NCBI GenBank assembly: GCA_015055625.1
Contig: SVHU01000010.1
Span: 31,486-95,485, forward strand
DNA from: Clostridiales bacterium
GTDB taxonomy: Bacteria; Bacillota; Clostridia; Christensenellales; Pumilibacteraceae
Direction: 5' to 3'
DNA length: 64,000 nt
The notes beneath the pieces were generated by a model. That model saw nothing but the letters and a program-made list of their open reading frames with translations, searched no databases and was not told the origin of the DNA. Position 1 is the first letter of the stretch, and each line of letters starts with the position of its first letter. The position numbers and the translations under genes are program-made. Positions 61,933-64,000 of this stretch are shown in pieces.

Positions 61933-64000
61933 CTAAAAAATCTCTTCAAGCGGTTGCCAAGCGTCGTCAGCCATATCAATGGAAAATTCCGTGTTATTGA
62001 TATACAACTGATTGTCCTTATCACGCACGAAGCCCCACTGAATGCCTTGCTGTGCAGCATAGTCCTTGAAAGCGTTAAATTTGTTTTCGATCTGGTCGTC
62101 GATATTCTTATTCTTGCCTTTGCTTTCTCCGCCTTTTGTTTCGATAATCCAAATAGTGCCGTCTTTTTTCTTAACGATATAATCGGCATAGAACAGCCAT
62201 TGGTGACGGAGTCCGTCAATATAGACGATAGAAAAATACTGTTGACCAGAATCGCCGTTTTTATAAACCCATTCAATATCATCACGCTTTTCACAATGCT
62301 GTTCAAAGAGCATTTCCGACGTGCTACGGACAAAGCTGGTAGCGAAGCCCGAAGTGTAGTCGTGATAAGCATTTGAAAGATACTCAACTTCATTCTTCAC
62401 GTTAGGATCATATTTGAAAAAGTCCTGTTCGGGAATATGAAATACGGTAGTCTTGGGCTTTAAAACAAAGCTCATTTGTTCTGCCATACCTGTGGTAACA
62501 GCACGGAAATCTTGCTTCAGCTTATGCTCGTTATTGATAACGAAAGCGTAAAACTCTCTTGTATCGAGAGCGACAAGATTTTTGGACATATTACCGCCCT
62601 TACGGAAAAGGCGTTCCAAAATCGTCTTGACCTTTGCCGTCTGCATACTAATGGCAGTTTTAATTGCATCAACGCTATGAAGCAGGTAGATACCGTGTTT
62701 ATGTGTGTCTACCGCTTTCTTTGTAGACAGATAGTTATCGCTCGTTGCAACGGATGCAGTACGGACGAACATACCTTCAAGGACTTGTTCACGGATATTC
62801 GTACCGAACACATAGCCTGCATCGGCAAGCAACATTTGATTCTGCTTTTTATCGCTACCAAGCTTATATTTTGCGACAAGACTATTGTAGAGCTTATTCA
62901 AAACCTCACGTTCGCCAAGACCGCCAAAATCGAGGTCGCGCATTTGCTTTTCGAGTGTAAAGGTTTTGCATTTTTCTTTCAGGAACAGACGGCGAGTTTC
63001 ATACGCCTTATCAATGCTTGCAAGCAGACCGGCTTTATACTTTTCATCGAAAGTATAAACATAGCAGAAATCAAGCAAATCATCGTCATAATGCTTTGCC
63101 TCGGGCATTCTACGAATACGACCAATCGTTTGAATTTCGAAGCTCTCGCTCATACCTTCACGGAGCTTGATGAGAATTTTCGCCCTGGGACAATCCCAAC
63201 CCGTACTGATAGCCTGTTTCATCAGAAGAAAAACAGGGGTGGCATCATTGTCGGTAAGATTGTCGGGCAAATCTTTTTTGTCTTCGCTCATCCACTTGGA
63301 TACCATACCGTTGTCGTATGTATAACCCATAGACTCCAACTTTTTCTCAACCGCTACAATAGTTTCGGGCTGTGCGTTCGGGAATTGAATTAAAACAAGG
63401 GGACGGATATTTTTGCCGAGGGCGGTATAGTGGCTTGCAATGTTTTTACGCTTTTCATCGGCAAGATCGAGCAAACAATCGTAATCGTCGCCAACCTCCA
63501 TGCCTTCGGTAATGCCTTCGTTGACATAAAGAGCTTTCGTGATTAAGCCTGCATTGATAACGTCAACCTCGTCGATTTCAAAATACTCAAAGCGTTTATT
63601 TTCGATAGCAGTAGCACTTACACGAATAATGTTCTTTGCGGAAAAGGCATCAATAATGGTTTTCGCCTTTGCGGTGTTGTTAGAATGCTCCTCGTCGATA
63701 ATAACGATAAATTCGGTATTATTACGATGAGCCTCGGCAATACGGTCAAACAAATTCTTCTTTTCACCGTCACGCAACGAGGTATTATCCTTTTTGGTTA
63801 CCAATTCCCAGTTAATGAACGTGGTGCTTTCCGCTGGGAAACCGCCTTGCAAAGCGTCAAAGAGATTTTGCGTATGGCGGTGCGGTGCAAATTTACGCAT
63901 CTTCTTGCGGCTTTGCTCCTCAAGGTCGCCCTTGCCCGGACAGAGCCAAATGAAAGCAGCGTTGCTGTTAATTTTAGTAAGGTATTCCTCGACAAAATCA
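61933..64000 (-). CDS. res: Type III restriction endonuclease subunit Res, N-terminus beyond window
   Basis: The frame is open to the right edge (about 689 codons visible) and continues past the ATG at 63900 into PGKGDLEEQSRKK, so the N-terminus with Walker A is outside. Helicase motifs seen: IIDEEHSNN (II), SATAIE (III), AISTGWDCP and the arginine-finger motif QTIGRIRRMPE (VI). The C-terminal nuclease has the PD-(D/E)xK form FYADYIV then IWIIETKGGES. Res cuts DNA away from unmethylated sites when partnered by a Mod methylase, which should lie to the right. G+C is higher than in the core genes. Confidence 0.93.
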   Translation of the reverse strand, partial: DFVEEYLTKINSNAAFIWLCPGKGDLEEQSRKKMRKFAPHRHTQNLFDALQGGFPAESTTFINWELVTKKDNTSLRDGEKKNLFDRIAEAHRNNTEFIVIIDEEHSNNTAKAKTIIDAFSAKNIIRVSATAIENKRFEYFEIDEVDVINAGLITKALYVNEGITEGMEVGDDYDCLLDLADEKRKNIASHYTALGKNIRPLVLIQFPNAQPETIVAVEKKLESMGYTYDNGMVSKWMSEDKKDLPDNLTDNDATPVFLLMKQAISTGWDCPRAKILIKLREGMSESFEIQTIGRIRRMPEAKHYDDDLLDFCYVYTFDEKYKAGLLASIDKAYETRRLFLKEKCKTFTLEKQMRDLDFGGLGEREVLNKLYNSLVAKYKLGSDKKQNQMLLADAGYVFGTNIREQVLEGMFVRTASVATSDNYLSTKKAVDTHKHGIYLLHSVDAIKTAISMQTAKVKTILERLFRKGGNMSKNLVALDTREFYAFVINNEHKLKQDFRAVTTGMAEQMSFVLKPKTTVFHIPEQDFFKYDPNVKNEVEYLSNAYHDYTSGFATSFVRSTSEMLFEQHCEKRDDIEWVYKNGDSGQQYFSIVYIDGLRHQWLFYADYIVKKKDGTIWIIETKGGESKGKNKNIDDQIENKFNAFKDYAAQQGIQWGFVRDKDNQLYINNTEFSIDMADDAWQPLEEIF

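Noticed and set aside
62476..63393. 305-codon plus-strand frame
   Set aside because: Fully antisense to the type III Res gene, whose helicase and nuclease motifs are clear.

Overview
The window looks like chromosomal DNA of a low-G+C, probably anaerobic, gut-type Clostridia/Firmicutes lineage. Supporting signs are strong GGAGG ribosome binding sites, a T-box leader, a yybP-ykoY-type leader, the dnaX-ybaB-recR block, smpB, mnmE, rsmG, and Bacillus-type parS palindromes. No rRNA, tRNA or CRISPR array was seen. Species cannot be named from the sequence alone.

Layout. 1-7.3 kb: one enormous minus-strand surface lipoprotein gene that runs off the left edge. 7.3-13 kb: mostly non-coding DNA with a 173-bp MITE, a strikingly G-depleted stretch, three parS sites and an AraC-type regulator. 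13-16 kb: an NSS-family sodium symporter, then a 413-bp tandem repeat and other dispersed repeats. 16-27.5 kb: carbohydrate catabolism. It holds a glutaminase-like DUF4965 protein, an AraC regulator, and a seven-gene operon (enolase-superfamily dehydratase, two GH10 enzymes, SDR, RraA-like aldolase, GH13 enzyme, lactonase). 27.6-34 kb: T-box-controlled trpB2, rsmG, a DnaA-box cluster resembling oriC, a DUF975 membrane protein, mnmE, smpB and a second copy of the MITE. 34.4-43 kb: dnaX-ybaB-recR, envelope genes (beta-helix protein, flippase, LicD), a Mn2+-riboswitch-like leader before a cation/Ca2+ exchanger, ylmH and cvpA. 43-51 kb: a DapA-like protein without an obvious catalytic lysine, a GH106-like enzyme, a glycosyltransferase, a GH2 enzyme and a small membrane protein. 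51-58.4 kb: a V-type ATPase operon in the order E-DUF2764-A-B-D-I-K. 58.4-64 kb: IS3-family debris, a DUF6809 pseudogene and a defence island with a SEFIR-STAND protein behind a type III restriction subunit that is cut by the right edge.

How the genes may work together. The 19.4-27.4 kb operon has a dehydrogenase, lactonase, dehydratase and aldolase set that could form a non-phosphorylative oxidative route for sugars released by its own intracellular glycosidases. A divergent AraC protein and an 11-bp direct repeat at 21-bp spacing suggest how it is switched. The V-ATPase c-ring keeps the Na+-type ligand set, and the window also carries a sodium symporter, so sodium energetics are plausible. 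The parS sites and the DnaA-box cluster both suggest an origin-proximal location.

Cross-cutting observations: two 173-bp MITE copies differing at one position, each with its own perfect 8-bp target duplication; several genes without a Shine-Dalgarno whose -10 box sits about 6 nt before the ATG (predicted leaderless mRNAs); and a TATACGTATA-type palindrome placed repeatedly just after stop codons.
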